DNA of 45,712 bases from Candidatus Rokuibacteriota bacterium (GCA_005887895.1 VBPC01000167.1:2562-48273), one strand, 5' to 3'; positions 16,773 to 26,036 are shown, counted from the first letter of the stretch. The notes: generated by a model from the letters alone, not told the origin. Translations and numbers: made by a program.

Positions 16773-17669
16773 TCACATGCGCTGGCGCTCGGTCGCGAGC
16801 CCGCGGATCTTGGGATCGAGCAGGTCGCGGAGGCCGTCGCCGAACAGGTTGAGACCGAAGATCGTGAGCATGATGGCGACGCCGGGATAGATGACGAGCC
16901 ATGGCGCCTGCTGGATGTAGAGGCGCCCCTCGGCGAGGATCACGCCCCACGAGGGCACGTAGGGCGGCACGCCGACGCCGAGGAACGACAGCGCCGCCTC
17001 GGTGAGCACGGCCGCCGCGAAGACGAAGGAGCCCTGCACGATCACCGGCGACAGGCAGTTCGGCAGCACGTGCCGGACGATCATCAGCCCGTCGGAGGCG
17101 CCGAGCGCGCGGGCGGCCTCCACGTACGACGTCTCGCGGATGACCAGCACCGAGCCGCGGACGACCCGGGCCACCCGCGGCGCGTTGACGACGCCGATGG
17201 CCACGATGACGTTGATCACGCTCGAGCCGAGGGCGGCCATCAGCGCGATGGCCAGCACGATCGCCGGGAACGCCATGAGGCCGTCCATGACCCGCATGAT
17301 GACGTTGTCCAGGCGACGATAGTAGCCGGCCGCCAGTCCGCAGACGACGCCGATCGCGAACGAGAGCCCGACGACGGCGGCGCCGACCAGCAGCGAGAGC
17401 CGCGCGCCGTACACCACGCGGCTCCAGACGTCCCGGCCGACGTCGTCGGTGCCGAACCAGTGGGCGCGGCCGGGCGCCGAGAGCCGGCGGGCGACGTCCA
17501 TGTGGCCGGGATCGCCGGCCACCACCGGCGCCAGCGCGCTGACGAGCACCATCACGAGCATGAGCACGGCGCCCACCAGCGTCGTCTTGCGGCGCGTGAT
17601 CAGCGCCAGCCAGCCCGGACTCGCCCGCCGCGGGACCGGCTCGGCGCGTGGGAGGGCGATCACGCTCAT
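16773..17669 (-). CDS. Peptide-type ABC importer permease (DppC/OppC family)
   Basis: A 298-residue inner-membrane permease. It has an N-terminal helix (about 30-52), the conserved HWFGTDDVGRDVWSRVVYGAR block of DppC-type proteins and a binding-protein-dependent transport domain with about five further helices, including the EAA-like loop YVEAARALGASDGLMIVRHV. It pairs with the upstream DppB-type gene to import di- or oligopeptides or related amides. The gene looks intact, unlike its two operon neighbours. No ATP-binding subunit is encoded in the window, so an unlinked one would be needed. Confidence 0.9.
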   Translation of the reverse strand: MSVIALPRAEPVPRRASPGWLALITRRKTTLVGAVLMLVMVLVSALAPVVAGDPGHMDVARRLSAPGRAHWFGTDDVGRDVWSRVVYGARLSLLVGAAVVGLSFAIGVVCGLAAGYYRRLDNVIMRVMDGLMAFPAIVLAIALMAALGSSVINVIVAIGVVNAPRVARVVRGSVLVIRETSYVEAARALGASDGLMIVRHVLPNCLSPVIVQGSFVFAAAVLTEAALSFLGVGVPPYVPSWGVILAEGRLYIQQAPWLVIYPGVAIMLTIFGLNLFGDGLRDLLDPKIRGLATERQRM

Positions 17670-17715
17670 GGCGGTGCGGGCCGCAGTCCGCTCGACCGGC
17701 GAGGCGCGCCGATCG

Positions 17716-18550
17716 TCACTGGTAACGCACCCGTGGGTCGAAGACGATGTAGGAGAGATCGACCACCAGGTTGATCAGCATGTACACGCCGGCGATGCAC
17801 AGGACCACGCCCTGGATGACCGGGTAATCGCGCCGCAGCACCGCCGAGATGATCAGCCGCCCCAGCCCCGGGATGTTGAACACCGTCTCCACGACGACCG
17901 CCCCCGAGATCAGGATCGCGAAGGAGATGCCGATGATGGTGATCGTCGGGATCATCGCGTTCTTGAGCGCGTGCTTGTAGACGACCGCCCGCTCGGCCAG
18001 GCCCTTGGCGCGACCGGCCGTGATGAACTGCTCGCGCAGCACGTCGAGCATCGACGAGCGCGTCACCCGGGCGATCAGCGCGGACTGCACGAGGCCCAGC
18101 GCGAACGCCGGCAGCACCAGCGAGCGCAGCGTCAGCGCCCAGCCGTACTCGAGCGGCGAGTACCCGGCCACCGGAAACCAGCCGAGCCACACCGAGAAGA
18201 CGAGGATGAAGAGCAGGCCGAGCAGGAAGTTCGGGATCGACACGCCGAGCAGGGCGACGACCATCAGCGCCTGGTCGGTGCCGGTGTTGTGATGGCGCGC
18301 CGAGATCACCCCGGCCGGCACGCCGATCGCCACCGAGACCGCGATGGCGAATAGCGAGCTGCACCGGCAGCGGCGCGTCCAGGCCGAGCTGCCGCTCGAT
18401 GCGCCGCACGTCGTCGGCAGTGGCGTCGGGACCGGCGATGACCGAGGCCGGATCGCCGGGGGCCAGATGAATGAGGATGAAGGCGACCGTCGCCACGACC
18501 AGCGCCACGGGCAGCAACGCCAGCAGCCGGCGGGCCACGTACGTCTTCAC
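17716..18550 (-). pseudogene. Peptide-type ABC importer permease (DppB family), internal deletion and frameshift
   Basis: Starting from a GTG at 18550 that overlaps the binding-protein stop, the frame encodes a normal DppB N-terminus: VKTYVARRLLALLPVALV, HLAPGDP and LGLDAPLPVQ. At about 18350-18360 the family sequence jumps to SLFAIAVSVAIGVPAG in another frame, which then runs normally through LLGVSIPNFLLGLL and the EAA loop to the stop at 17716. Around 40 residues usual in the family (the segment after the PLPVQ block, up to the second helix) are absent and the net length is 3n+1. It is either a disabled gene or a local assembly error. Confidence 0.75.
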
Positions 18551-20020
18551 TTGAGCCAGACGTTCCAGAGGTTCGTCTCGTTGGTCGGCCGGAAGTCGTG
18601 GACCTCCTTGCGGACGGCGACCAGGCCGAAGAAGTCGCCGTACTTCACGCGCCCGACGTCCTCGTAGAAGATCTGCTGGACCTTCTCCCACATCGCGCGC
18701 CGCTTCTTGGGATCGCTCTCGCGCCCGAGCGCCTCGAGCCAGTGCTCCTTGTCGTCGTGGCACCACCAGCCCGGCCAGTTGCAGTTCGTGGCGGTGCTGA
18801 AGGCGGGCTCCGGATTGAACGTGATCGCCGTCGAGAACACGTCCCACACCTCGGGCTTGTTGCGCCGCTGCACGAGCGTCGCCCAGTCCACCACCTGCAG
18901 GTCGATCTTGAAGCCGACCGCCTCCAGCTGCTGCGCGGCCACCAGCGCGTTCTTGTACATGTACTGGTATTCCTTGGTCGTGATCCACCGCACCGGCGCG
19001 CCGGCGTAGCCCGCCTCCTGCAGCAGCCTCCTCGCCTTGGCCGGGTTGTGCTGGTTGTAGAGCTCGCCGGCCATCTTGCTGTGCCACTGCGGCTGCTCCG
19101 GGAAGGACAGGCCCGGGTCGAGCCGGTAGAACGCCTTGTTGCCGAACCCGGCCGCCATGATCGGCTCCATGTCGAGGGCCGCCTGGAAGGCCTGCCGGAT
19201 ACGCTTGTCCGTCATCAGCCCCTGCTTGTGGTTCAGCACCGCGGTGCTCCACGCCTCGGGCTTGATGATGGCGGGCACGACGCCCGGCATCGTCTTCATG
19301 CGGTCGTACTGGTCCTGCTGGATCTGGAGCGCGATATGGTACTCACCGGTCTCGACGCCGGCCAGCCGCACGGCGACGTCGGGCACGGGGATGAAGAGGA
19401 TCTCGCCCACCCAGGCGGTGCGCTTGCCACCGAAGCCGTCGACCGGCTCGGCGCGCGCCGCGTAGTCCTTGAAGCGCGCCAGGCGAATGTGGTGGTCGGG
19501 CTTGTGCTCGACGAACCGGAAGGGGCCGGTCCCGATCACCGTCTTCACCGGCCCGTCCCCGGCGGCGTCCACGATCGCCTTCCGACGGGTCCTTCGCCTC
19601 GAGGCCCTCGACGTTCTTCCAGAGCTGCTTGCCCGGCGTCGCCAGCCGCCCCCATCGCTTCAGGGAGGCCACCACGTCGGCCGCGGTCAGCTCCTTGCCG
19701 TTGTGGAACTTGACGCCCCGGCGGAGCCGGAACGTGTACGCGCGGCCCTTGTCGGTCACGGTGTGGCCGTCGACCAGCAGCGGCATCGGGTTGTAGTTCT
19801 TGTCGTACGTGTAGAGCCCCTCGAAGACGTGCCAGGTGATCTGCTGCACGATCACCGCCGTGGTCGTGTGCAGGTCGAGCGTGGGCGGCTCGCCGATGGT
19901 CGCCACGCGCAGCACGCCGCCGGTCTTCGGCGCCTCCTGGGCGGCGCCCGGCCGGGCTGGCGCCAGCGCGAAGGCCAGCCCGAGCCCGACGGCGACGAGA
20001 CGGAGGACGGAGCGTTCCAT
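18547..20020 (-). pseudogene. Peptide-type substrate-binding protein (SBP family 5), internal deletion and frameshift
   Basis: The ATG at 20020 (GAAAGGA upstream) opens a signal peptide (MERSVLRLVAVGLGLAFALA, cleavage near GAA-Q) and a normal family-5 binding-protein N-terminus: GGVLRVATIGEPPTLDLH, VFEGLYTYD and FHNGKELTAADVVASLKRW, up to NVEGLEAKDP. At about 19578-19592 the homologous sequence resumes in a different frame as KAIVDAAGDGPVK followed by VIGTGPFRFVEHKPD and runs to the stop at 18547. Some 30 residues expected between these blocks are absent; the net length is 3n+1. In life it would capture peptides for the two permeases that follow. As given it cannot make a full-length protein. 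Confidence 0.8.
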
Positions 20021-20107
20021 GTCGATCCTTTCTCGGGAGCTACGACGCGAGTCGCGCGGGCGGGGACGGACCTCCGTGTGATGGTGCGCCTGCCGTTGGC
20101 ACGCGGA

Positions 20108-20728
20108 TTATAGCATCGCGCTCTCGTTGAGCCGGCGCAGCGCCCAGCCGCGCGCGTCGCACGTGAGCACCGTGAGCGCGCCGTAGTCCTGGCCGAACGC
20201 CAGCAGGCGCGCGAGCGGCAGCCCGAGCGCCCAGCAGAGGAGCGCGCGATTGGGCCCGCCGTGCGCCACGATCGCGATCGCCCGCCCGCGATGCGCGGCC
20301 ACGATCGCGTCGAAGGCCGGCGCCACCCGGGCCAGCAGGTCGGGCACGCTCTCGCCCTGGGGAAACGGGAACTCGCCCACCCGGGCCATCCAGTCGGCGA
20401 ACGCGGCCGGCTCGCGCGCGCGGATCTCGGTGGCGGTGAGACCGTCCCAGCGGCCCATGTCCATCTCGCGCAACGCCGGGACGACGGTCGGCGCGAGGCC
20501 GTGGGGGGCAGCGATGATCTCGGCGCTCCGGCGCGAGCGCGTGAGGTCGCTCGAGAAGATCGCGGTCAGGCCCGCGCCCCCGAGGCGGGCGGCCTGGGCC
20601 GCGCACTGTCGCTCGCCGAGTGGGGACAGCGGCACGTCGAGATGGCCGATGAAGCGCCGGGTCTCCGCGCCGACGACCGCGCCGTGGCGCAGCAGGTAGA
20701 CCAGCGTCGCACGGCCGTTCGCCGTCAC
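20108..20728 (-). CDS. cobC: Alpha-ribazole phosphatase-like histidine phosphatase
   Basis: A 206-residue histidine phosphatase. LVYLLRHGAVVG holds the RHG motif whose His is phosphorylated; RFIGHLDVPLSPLGERQ, FSSDLTRSRRSAEII, a REMDMGRWDG segment and the later VAHGGPNRAL with the second His complete the family. CobC removes the phosphate from alpha-ribazole phosphate or cobalamin phosphate. I chose the GTG at 20728, which overlaps the cobS stop (GTGA). The specific role rests on the coupling to cobS; a phosphoglycerate-mutase-like paralogue would look alike. Confidence 0.85.
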   Translation of the reverse strand: MTANGRATLVYLLRHGAVVGAETRRFIGHLDVPLSPLGERQCAAQAARLGGAGLTAIFSSDLTRSRRSAEIIAAPHGLAPTVVPALREMDMGRWDGLTATEIRAREPAAFADWMARVGEFPFPQGESVPDLLARVAPAFDAIVAAHRGRAIAIVAHGGPNRALLCWALGLPLARLLAFGQDYGALTVLTCDARGWALRRLNESAML

Positions 20729-21516
20729 CGTGTCCACGCCGTCACCGTGAGCAGCGCGGCGAGCTCGGCCGCTTCCACCGCGGCGCCCAGCACGTCGCCG
20801 GTGATCCCGCCGAGGCGGCCGACCAGGAAGCGCGCGCCGAGCACCGCCACGAACCCCGCGACGAGCGTCGCCGCGAGGCCGGCGGCACGCAGCGTGACGC
20901 CAGCCACGATGAGGGCGATCAGCACGGCGGCGGCGGCGGCGACGCCGGCCACCTCGCCCACGAACGCGGCGCCCTGGCCGTCGGCTCGTGCCGCCGGATA
21001 GAGGCGGGCCAGCAACGGCGGCATCGCCCGGCCGATGACCGGCGCCGCGAGCAGCGCGCGCCAACGGGCGCCGGGGCCGAGCGCGGCCAGCGCGACGATC
21101 TCGATCATGAGAAAGAGGATGAGCCCGATGGCGCCGAACGTGCCGATGCGGCTGTCGCTCATGATGACACGCCGGTGGTTCGGGTCGCGGCCGGCCAGGC
21201 CATCCAGACAGTCGGCGAGGCCGTCGAGGTGCAGTCCGCCGGTGAGCACCTTCCACAGCGTGACGGTCAGGAGGGCGCCGAGCAGCCCCGGGAACAGCCG
21301 GACGATCCACTGATCCGCCACCAGCAGGACGACGCCGAGGGCGAGCCCGACCACGGGAAACCACGCGGCGGCCCGGCCGAGGCCGACCAGTCCGGTCGCG
21401 TGCCGGCCCGGCACCGGAAGGATGGTCAGATAACGCGCGGCGACGAACAGTCCCGACACGGCGGCGAATCTACCAAAGTTTGACAGCGCTGCGGGCCGCG
21501 GCGAAAATAGTTTCAC
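20725..21516 (-). CDS. cobS: Adenosylcobinamide-GDP ribazoletransferase CobS
   Basis: An integral membrane enzyme joining AdoCbi-GDP and alpha-ribazole (or its phosphate) in the last stage of cobamide assembly. Hallmarks are AARYLTILPVPG, the metal-binding GGLHLDGLADCLDGLAGRD and MSDSRIGTFGAIGL, with about six hydrophobic helices. The longest frame starts at a GTG at 21516 (263 residues); the family normally starts only a few residues before the LTxLPVP block, so an internal GTG near 21459 is at least as likely. It is divergent from pckG, with its start region overlapping that gene's candidate promoter, and shows no riboswitch. Confidence 0.9.
   Translation of the reverse strand: MKLFSPRPAALSNFGRFAAVSGLFVAARYLTILPVPGRHATGLVGLGRAAAWFPVVGLALGVVLLVADQWIVRLFPGLLGALLTVTLWKVLTGGLHLDGLADCLDGLAGRDPNHRRVIMSDSRIGTFGAIGLILFLMIEIVALAALGPGARWRALLAAPVIGRAMPPLLARLYPAARADGQGAAFVGEVAGVAAAAAVLIALIVAGVTLRAAGLAATLVAGFVAVLGARFLVGRLGGITGDVLGAAVEAAELAALLTVTAWTR
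21480..21508 (+). promoter_or_regulatory. Candidate sigma-70-type promoter for pckG
   Basis: TTGACA (21480-21485) and GAAAAT (21503-21508, four of six matches to TATAAT) lie 17 bases apart, and the pckG start at 21550 follows at a plausible distance. The region is also notably less GC-rich than its surroundings. Confidence 0.4.
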
Positions 21517-21549
21517 CGGGCGCGATTCCTTTCAGGGCGAGGTCCCCGC

Positions 21550-23292
21550 ATGAGCGCCACCCGCATCGCCGAACGATGGGTCGACTCCACCGCCGCCATG
21601 ACGCAGCCGGCCCGCACCGTCTGGTGCGACGGCTCCAAGGCCGAGTACGACAGCCTGATCGAGGTGATGCTGCAGGACGGCACGCTCCTGCCTCTCGACG
21701 CGAGCGCCTATCCCAACTGCTACCTGCACCGCAGCCATCCCTCCGACGTCGCCCGCACCGAGCAGCTGACGTTCATCTGCACGGCCGAGCGCGACGCCGC
21801 TGGGCCGACCAACAACTGGATGCCGCCGGCCGACGCCAAGGCCCGGGCCGGGCAATACTTCCGCGGCGCCATGCGCGGCCGCACGATGTACGTGATTCCG
21901 TACCTGATGGGTCCGGTCGGCTCCACGATGAGCCGGGTCGGCATCATGGTGACCGACAGCGCGTACGTCGTGGCCAGCATGCACATCATGACGCGCGTCG
22001 GGCCGGTGGCGCTCGCGGCGATGCGCCGCGACGACGACTTCATCGCGGGCGTACACTCGCTCGGCGACCTGTCGCCCGACCACCGGCTGATCCTGCACTT
22101 CCCCGAGGAGAAGCTGATCTGGAGCGTCGGCTCCGGCTACGGCGGCAACGCCCTGCTCGGCAAGAAGTGCCACGCCCTGCGCCTCGGCTCGTCGCAGGCC
22201 CGCCAGGAAGGCTGGCTGGCCGAGCACATGCTGATCATCGGCGTGGAGGACCCGCAGGGGCGCGTGACCTACCTGGCCGGCGCCATGCCGAGCGCCTCCG
22301 GGAAGACCAATCTCGCGATGGTCGAGTCACGCCTGCCCGGCTGGCGCGTGTGGACGGTCGGCGACGACATCGCCTGGATGCACGTGGACGCGCACGGCCA
22401 GCTGCGCGCCATCAATCCCGAGAGCGGGTTCTTCGGGGTGGCGCCCAACACCAGCCCGAAGACGAACCCGAACGCGACGCGGATGGTGCGCGCCAACACG
22501 ATCTTCACCAACGTCGCCCTGACGCCGTCCGGCGAGCCGTGGTGGGAAGGCCTCACCCCGGCGGCGCCGGCCGGGCTGGTGGACTGGCAGGGCCAGCCGT
22601 GGAAGCCCGGAACGCCGGCGGCCCATCCGAACTCGCGCTTCACGGTGCCCGTCCAGCAGTGCCCGTCGGTGTCGCCGAACTGGGAGGATCCCGAAGGCGT
22701 GCCGATCTCCGGCCTCATCTTCGGCTCGCGCCGCACGAGCGTCATCCCGCTCGTCTTCGAGGGCTTCGACTGGACGCACGGCGTCTTTCTGGGGTCGGCC
22801 ATGAGCACCGAGACCACCGCCGCCATCACCGGCAAGGTCGGCGTGGTGCGACGTGATCCGATGGCGATGCTGCCGTTCTGCGGCTACAACATGGCCGACT
22901 ACTTCACCCACTGGCTCAGCCTGCAGCAGCGCCTGACCCGGCCGCCGCGGCTCTTCCGCGTGAACTGGTTCCGCCGCGGCGCCGACGGCGCCTTCCTGTG
23001 GCCCGGGTACGGCGAGAACGTCCGCGTGCTCAAGTGGATGGTCGAGCGCATCCATGGCGGCGCCCCCGAGGTCGACGAGACGCCGATCGGCTGGATCCCC
23101 AGGCCCTCGGCGCTGGATACCTCCGGCCTCGACATCAGCCGCGACCAGCTCCGCGAGGCGCTCCGCTGCGACGCCGCCGAGTGGCTGCAGGCGCTCGGCG
23201 ACCTCGGCGAGTTTTACGCGCAGTTCGGCTCGCGCCTGCCCTCGACCATCGCGCGCAAGCTGGCCGAAGCGCGGCGCGGCTTCGGCGGCTGA
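21550..23292 (+). CDS. pckG: GTP-dependent phosphoenolpyruvate carboxykinase
   Basis: A 580-residue cytosolic enzyme converting oxaloacetate and GTP to PEP, CO2 and GDP, the entry to gluconeogenesis. Family features include YGGNALLGKKCHALRLGS, the P-loop AMPSASGKTNLAM (about 245-257), ISGLIFGSRRTSVIPLV, FEGFDWTHGVFLGSAMSTE and FCGYNMADYFTHWL with RVNWFRRGADGAFLWPGYGEN. The P-loop has Ser where GTP-type enzymes usually have Cys (SACGKT). The ATG at 21550 is the first in frame and gives the normal length. Together with rpiA and pgi further on it covers central sugar-phosphate metabolism, but it is not in their operon. Confidence 0.95.
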   Translation: MSATRIAERWVDSTAAMTQPARTVWCDGSKAEYDSLIEVMLQDGTLLPLDASAYPNCYLHRSHPSDVARTEQLTFICTAERDAAGPTNNWMPPADAKARAGQYFRGAMRGRTMYVIPYLMGPVGSTMSRVGIMVTDSAYVVASMHIMTRVGPVALAAMRRDDDFIAGVHSLGDLSPDHRLILHFPEEKLIWSVGSGYGGNALLGKKCHALRLGSSQARQEGWLAEHMLIIGVEDPQGRVTYLAGAMPSASGKTNLAMVESRLPGWRVWTVGDDIAWMHVDAHGQLRAINPESGFFGVAPNTSPKTNPNATRMVRANTIFTNVALTPSGEPWWEGLTPAAPAGLVDWQGQPWKPGTPAAHPNSRFTVPVQQCPSVSPNWEDPEGVPISGLIFGSRRTSVIPLVFEGFDWTHGVFLGSAMSTETTAAITGKVGVVRRDPMAMLPFCGYNMADYFTHWLSLQQRLTRPPRLFRVNWFRRGADGAFLWPGYGENVRVLKWMVERIHGGAPEVDETPIGWIPRPSALDTSGLDISRDQLREALRCDAAEWLQALGDLGEFYAQFGSRLPSTIARKLAEARRGFGG

Positions 23293-23341
23293 ACCGGATC
23301 TCGGCCCGGCCGCCGGTCGGACTCGAAGCGCCCGACCGCGC

Positions 23342-24391
23342 TCACCCGCGCTGGCCGGCCACTCGCGGGCGGAGGCGCTGAAGCTGTTGCTCGACGTCGG
23401 CGAGGCCGGGCCGAAGCTGCAGCGTGCGCTCGAACGAGCGGACGGCATTCGTGGTGTCGCCGTGGGCGGCATACACCCAGCCGAGCGCGTAGTGCGGCCA
23501 CCAGCTGTCGGGCACCATGTCGCGCGCGCGCTCCAGGTAGGCCAGCCCCTCGGCCCGGCGGCCCTGCATGCCGAGGGCATAGCCGAGATACATGTAGGCG
23601 CCGGCGTGCTGGTGGGCGGCGGCGACGGGCGCGAGCAGCGTCGCGACGTCGGCGAAGCGGTCGCGCGTGGTGAGAATGCCGGCCACGTGGACCGGGAACT
23701 CGGGATCGCGCGGGAAGCGGGCGACGTACTCGCTCGTCGCCTGCCGCGCCTCGTCGAACCGCCCGATCCGTAGATTGAACAGGACCAGCCGCTTCCAGAT
23801 CTCCACGGCGTCCGGGAGCAGCGTCAACAGCTCGCGGCTCTGCCGGTCGAAGTCGGGCTCGATCGCCGAGACCCACGTCACGCCGAAGAACCCACGATGG
23901 ACCAGCACGACCACCGGCTGCCCACCCCAGAGTCGCTGGCGCTCGTCCCGGCGCAGCAGCATGCGCACGGGGTGCGGCGCGCCCTGCCACGAGCGCAGCA
24001 TGGCCCACGTGAACGGCACCGCGAGCCCGAGATCGCTCTCGCCGGTCCCGAGCTCGACGATCTCCGTCGCGTGCACGACGGGATCGGAGACGTCGAACGT
24101 TCCGTTGGCGAAGAGAAAGAGGGCCCAGAACGTGAAGCCGAGGATCGTGAGCGTGCACAGAACATGGCCGATCTCGACGGCTCGACGATACCGCGGCCGG
24201 GCGCCGATCGCGTGATAGACCTCGACCAGCCCGAGGAAGGCCATCATTCCGGTGGAGGCGATGGAGACGACGGCCAGCAGGACGATCGGGAACCGATGCG
24301 GCGCGCGATAGAAGAATTGCGCCCACACCGACCAGGCGCCGAGCCCCAGCACGACGACGTGGACCAGCCCGGCCCGGATCGCGGCGGCCAT
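23342..24391 (-). CDS. Membrane protein with C-terminal TPR repeats
   Basis: A 349-residue protein. The N-terminal part has three clear hydrophobic helices (about residues 5-25, 30-58 and 75-97). A middle segment (AMLRSWQGAPHPVRMLLRR, then VVVLVHRGFFGVTW) is not recognised. From about residue 190 the sequence is helical TPR-like: LFNLRIGRFDEARQATSEY, then GAYMYLGYALGMQGRRAEG, then PHYALGWVYAAHGDTTNAV. The start at 24391 overlaps the stop of the other TPR gene (TGATG), so the pair is coupled. Tail-to-tail with pckG. No function can be assigned beyond a membrane-anchored protein-interaction scaffold. Confidence 0.7.
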   Translation of the reverse strand: MAAAIRAGLVHVVVLGLGAWSVWAQFFYRAPHRFPIVLLAVVSIASTGMMAFLGLVEVYHAIGARPRYRRAVEIGHVLCTLTILGFTFWALFLFANGTFDVSDPVVHATEIVELGTGESDLGLAVPFTWAMLRSWQGAPHPVRMLLRRDERQRLWGGQPVVVLVHRGFFGVTWVSAIEPDFDRQSRELLTLLPDAVEIWKRLVLFNLRIGRFDEARQATSEYVARFPRDPEFPVHVAGILTTRDRFADVATLLAPVAAAHQHAGAYMYLGYALGMQGRRAEGLAYLERARDMVPDSWWPHYALGWVYAAHGDTTNAVRSFERTLQLRPGLADVEQQLQRLRPRVAGQRG

Positions 24392-25860
24392 CAGGCCGCT
24401 CGCCTGGTGGACGCCGTCCTCTGCACGTGCTCGAGGAGCGCGCGGCCCCGCACGTTGTCCGGCTCCCGTGTCAGCAGATCGCCCAGACAACCCAAAGCCT
24501 GGCCGACCTTGCCGACTTCGTAGTACAGCGAGCACAGGTCGACGACCTGCTCGGCGTCGCGGGCGCCGAGCCGATAGGCGCGCTCGTACGTCGCGAGCGC
24601 CTGAGGGTAGCGCCGCTCCCGCGCCAGAAGGACGGCCAGGCCGACGTAGCCGCCCGGTCGACTGGGGTCGAGCTCGATCGAACGCTGGTAGGCCTCGGCC
24701 GCTTCCGCGAAGCGCTGCAGCTCACGCAGCACGTACCCCCGTCCCTCGTGCGCCTCCGGGAGGTCGGCGAGCTTCGCGGAGCGGTCCAGGCTGTCCAGCG
24801 CGGCCTGGTGGTCGCCGAGCGCGAGCTGGACGGCGCCGAGCCGCCACCACGCCCTCGCATCGTCCGGACGCTCCGCCACCAGCGTCTGCTCCATCGCCAG
24901 CGCCTGCCGGTAGTCGCCAAGCTTGTGGACCAGCACCGCGTGCAGGCGGTCGGCGACGAACGGATCGTCGGGCGTGGCCTGGAAGGCGCGACGCAGCAGG
25001 CGGTACTCGGCCGCGATCTCGCCGCGGTCGGCGCGGAGCCGCGCCGTCCCGAGCAGCGCGGCCGTGTTGGCGGGGTTCACGGCGAGCGCGCGCAGGAAGG
25101 CTTCGAGCGCGTGGCGCCGCTTGCCCTGCGTGTCGTGGATGACGGCGACGGTGACCCAGGCGTCATCGGCGCGATCGCCGGCGTCGACCGCGCGCCGGGC
25201 GTACCAGTCCGCGCTGTCGGCACGCGCGGGGTCGTAGATGCGCAGGTACCGATGGAGGTGGGCGAGCAGACACAGCGGCGGATTGCTCGACGAGGCGACG
25301 TCGCCGGTGGCCTCGAGCGTGGCGAGGAACACCGTGTAGCGCCGCTCGACCCGGTCCTGGCGCAGCGCGCGCTTCAGCGTGTCGACCGCCGCGTTCCAGT
25401 CCTTCCGGTGGGCGTGGGCGACGGTGGCGAGCAGCAGCGCATCGTAGTCGTCGGGTCTCAGCTGCAGCACCTGCCCGATGTGCTCGAGCGCTTCCGTGTC
25501 CTGCCCGCGGGCGAGGGCGACCTCGGCGAGCGTGAGCCGGGGCTGGATGGCCCGAGGCTCCTGGCCGAGCTCACGGCGGGCGGCCGCTTCCGCCGCCGCG
25601 TGGTTGCCCGCGCGCAGCGCGCCCCACGACGACCGCTGCTCGGCATCGACGATCGATGCTGCGAGAGCGACCCGATACCAGCGGGCCGCGTTGGGGTAGT
25701 CGCCGATCAGATAGTGCAGTAGCGCTCGGTGCGCCGGCATCGAGTCGCCGAAGAATCGCGTGTCCATCCGGACGCCTCGCTGCAACGCCGCCACGACGAG
25801 GACGACGCCGAGCGTGGCGACGCACAGCGCTGGGAATCCGACGGGTCGTCTCCTTCTCAA
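24391..25860 (-). CDS. TPR repeat protein with N-terminal membrane anchor
   Basis: About 489 residues. One hydrophobic segment (VGFPALCVATLGVVLVVAAL) near the N-terminus anchors or exports it; the rest is tetratricopeptide repeats, for example LTLAEVALARGQDTEALEHI, AWWRLGAVQLALGDHQAALD and AYQRSIELDPSRPGGYVGLA. I prefer a TTG start at 25860, which has GAGGGAGG six bases upstream; a TTG at 25917 gives a longer form with an extra basic leader. It is coupled to the downstream TPR membrane protein. The repeats imply protein-protein contacts; the partner is unknown. Confidence 0.7.
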   Translation of the reverse strand: MRRRRPVGFPALCVATLGVVLVVAALQRGVRMDTRFFGDSMPAHRALLHYLIGDYPNAARWYRVALAASIVDAEQRSSWGALRAGNHAAAEAAARRELGQEPRAIQPRLTLAEVALARGQDTEALEHIGQVLQLRPDDYDALLLATVAHAHRKDWNAAVDTLKRALRQDRVERRYTVFLATLEATGDVASSSNPPLCLLAHLHRYLRIYDPARADSADWYARRAVDAGDRADDAWVTVAVIHDTQGKRRHALEAFLRALAVNPANTAALLGTARLRADRGEIAAEYRLLRRAFQATPDDPFVADRLHAVLVHKLGDYRQALAMEQTLVAERPDDARAWWRLGAVQLALGDHQAALDSLDRSAKLADLPEAHEGRGYVLRELQRFAEAAEAYQRSIELDPSRPGGYVGLAVLLARERRYPQALATYERAYRLGARDAEQVVDLCSLYYEVGKVGQALGCLGDLLTREPDNVRGRALLEHVQRTASTRRAA

Positions 25861-25999
25861 CCGGCGCCTCCCTCGCGATGTCTGGCGGCGCGGGATGGGG
25901 TGCAAGGGGTGCGCCAAACGGTAATCACAATGAGGACCGACGGCACCCTCGGGCGAATGTCAGCCTGTCGCTGCAGCCTGGCACGGCGTCGACCGGCCA

Positions 26000-26036
26000 T
26001 TGACACCCGTGGGAGGGCGATGATAGCGTCGCCCTC
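26000..26036 (+). promoter_or_regulatory. Candidate promoter with overlapping palindrome ahead of the secreted hydrolase
   Basis: TTGACA (26000-26005) and GATAGC (26022-26027) are 16 bases apart. An inverted repeat, GAGGGCGA (26013-26020) and TCGCCCTC (26029-26036), spans the putative -10 region with an eight-base loop, so it could be an operator. The hydrolase start at 26111 follows, with GGAGGAAG as ribosome site. The rest of the 250-base divergent gap holds nothing I recognise. Confidence 0.35.
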
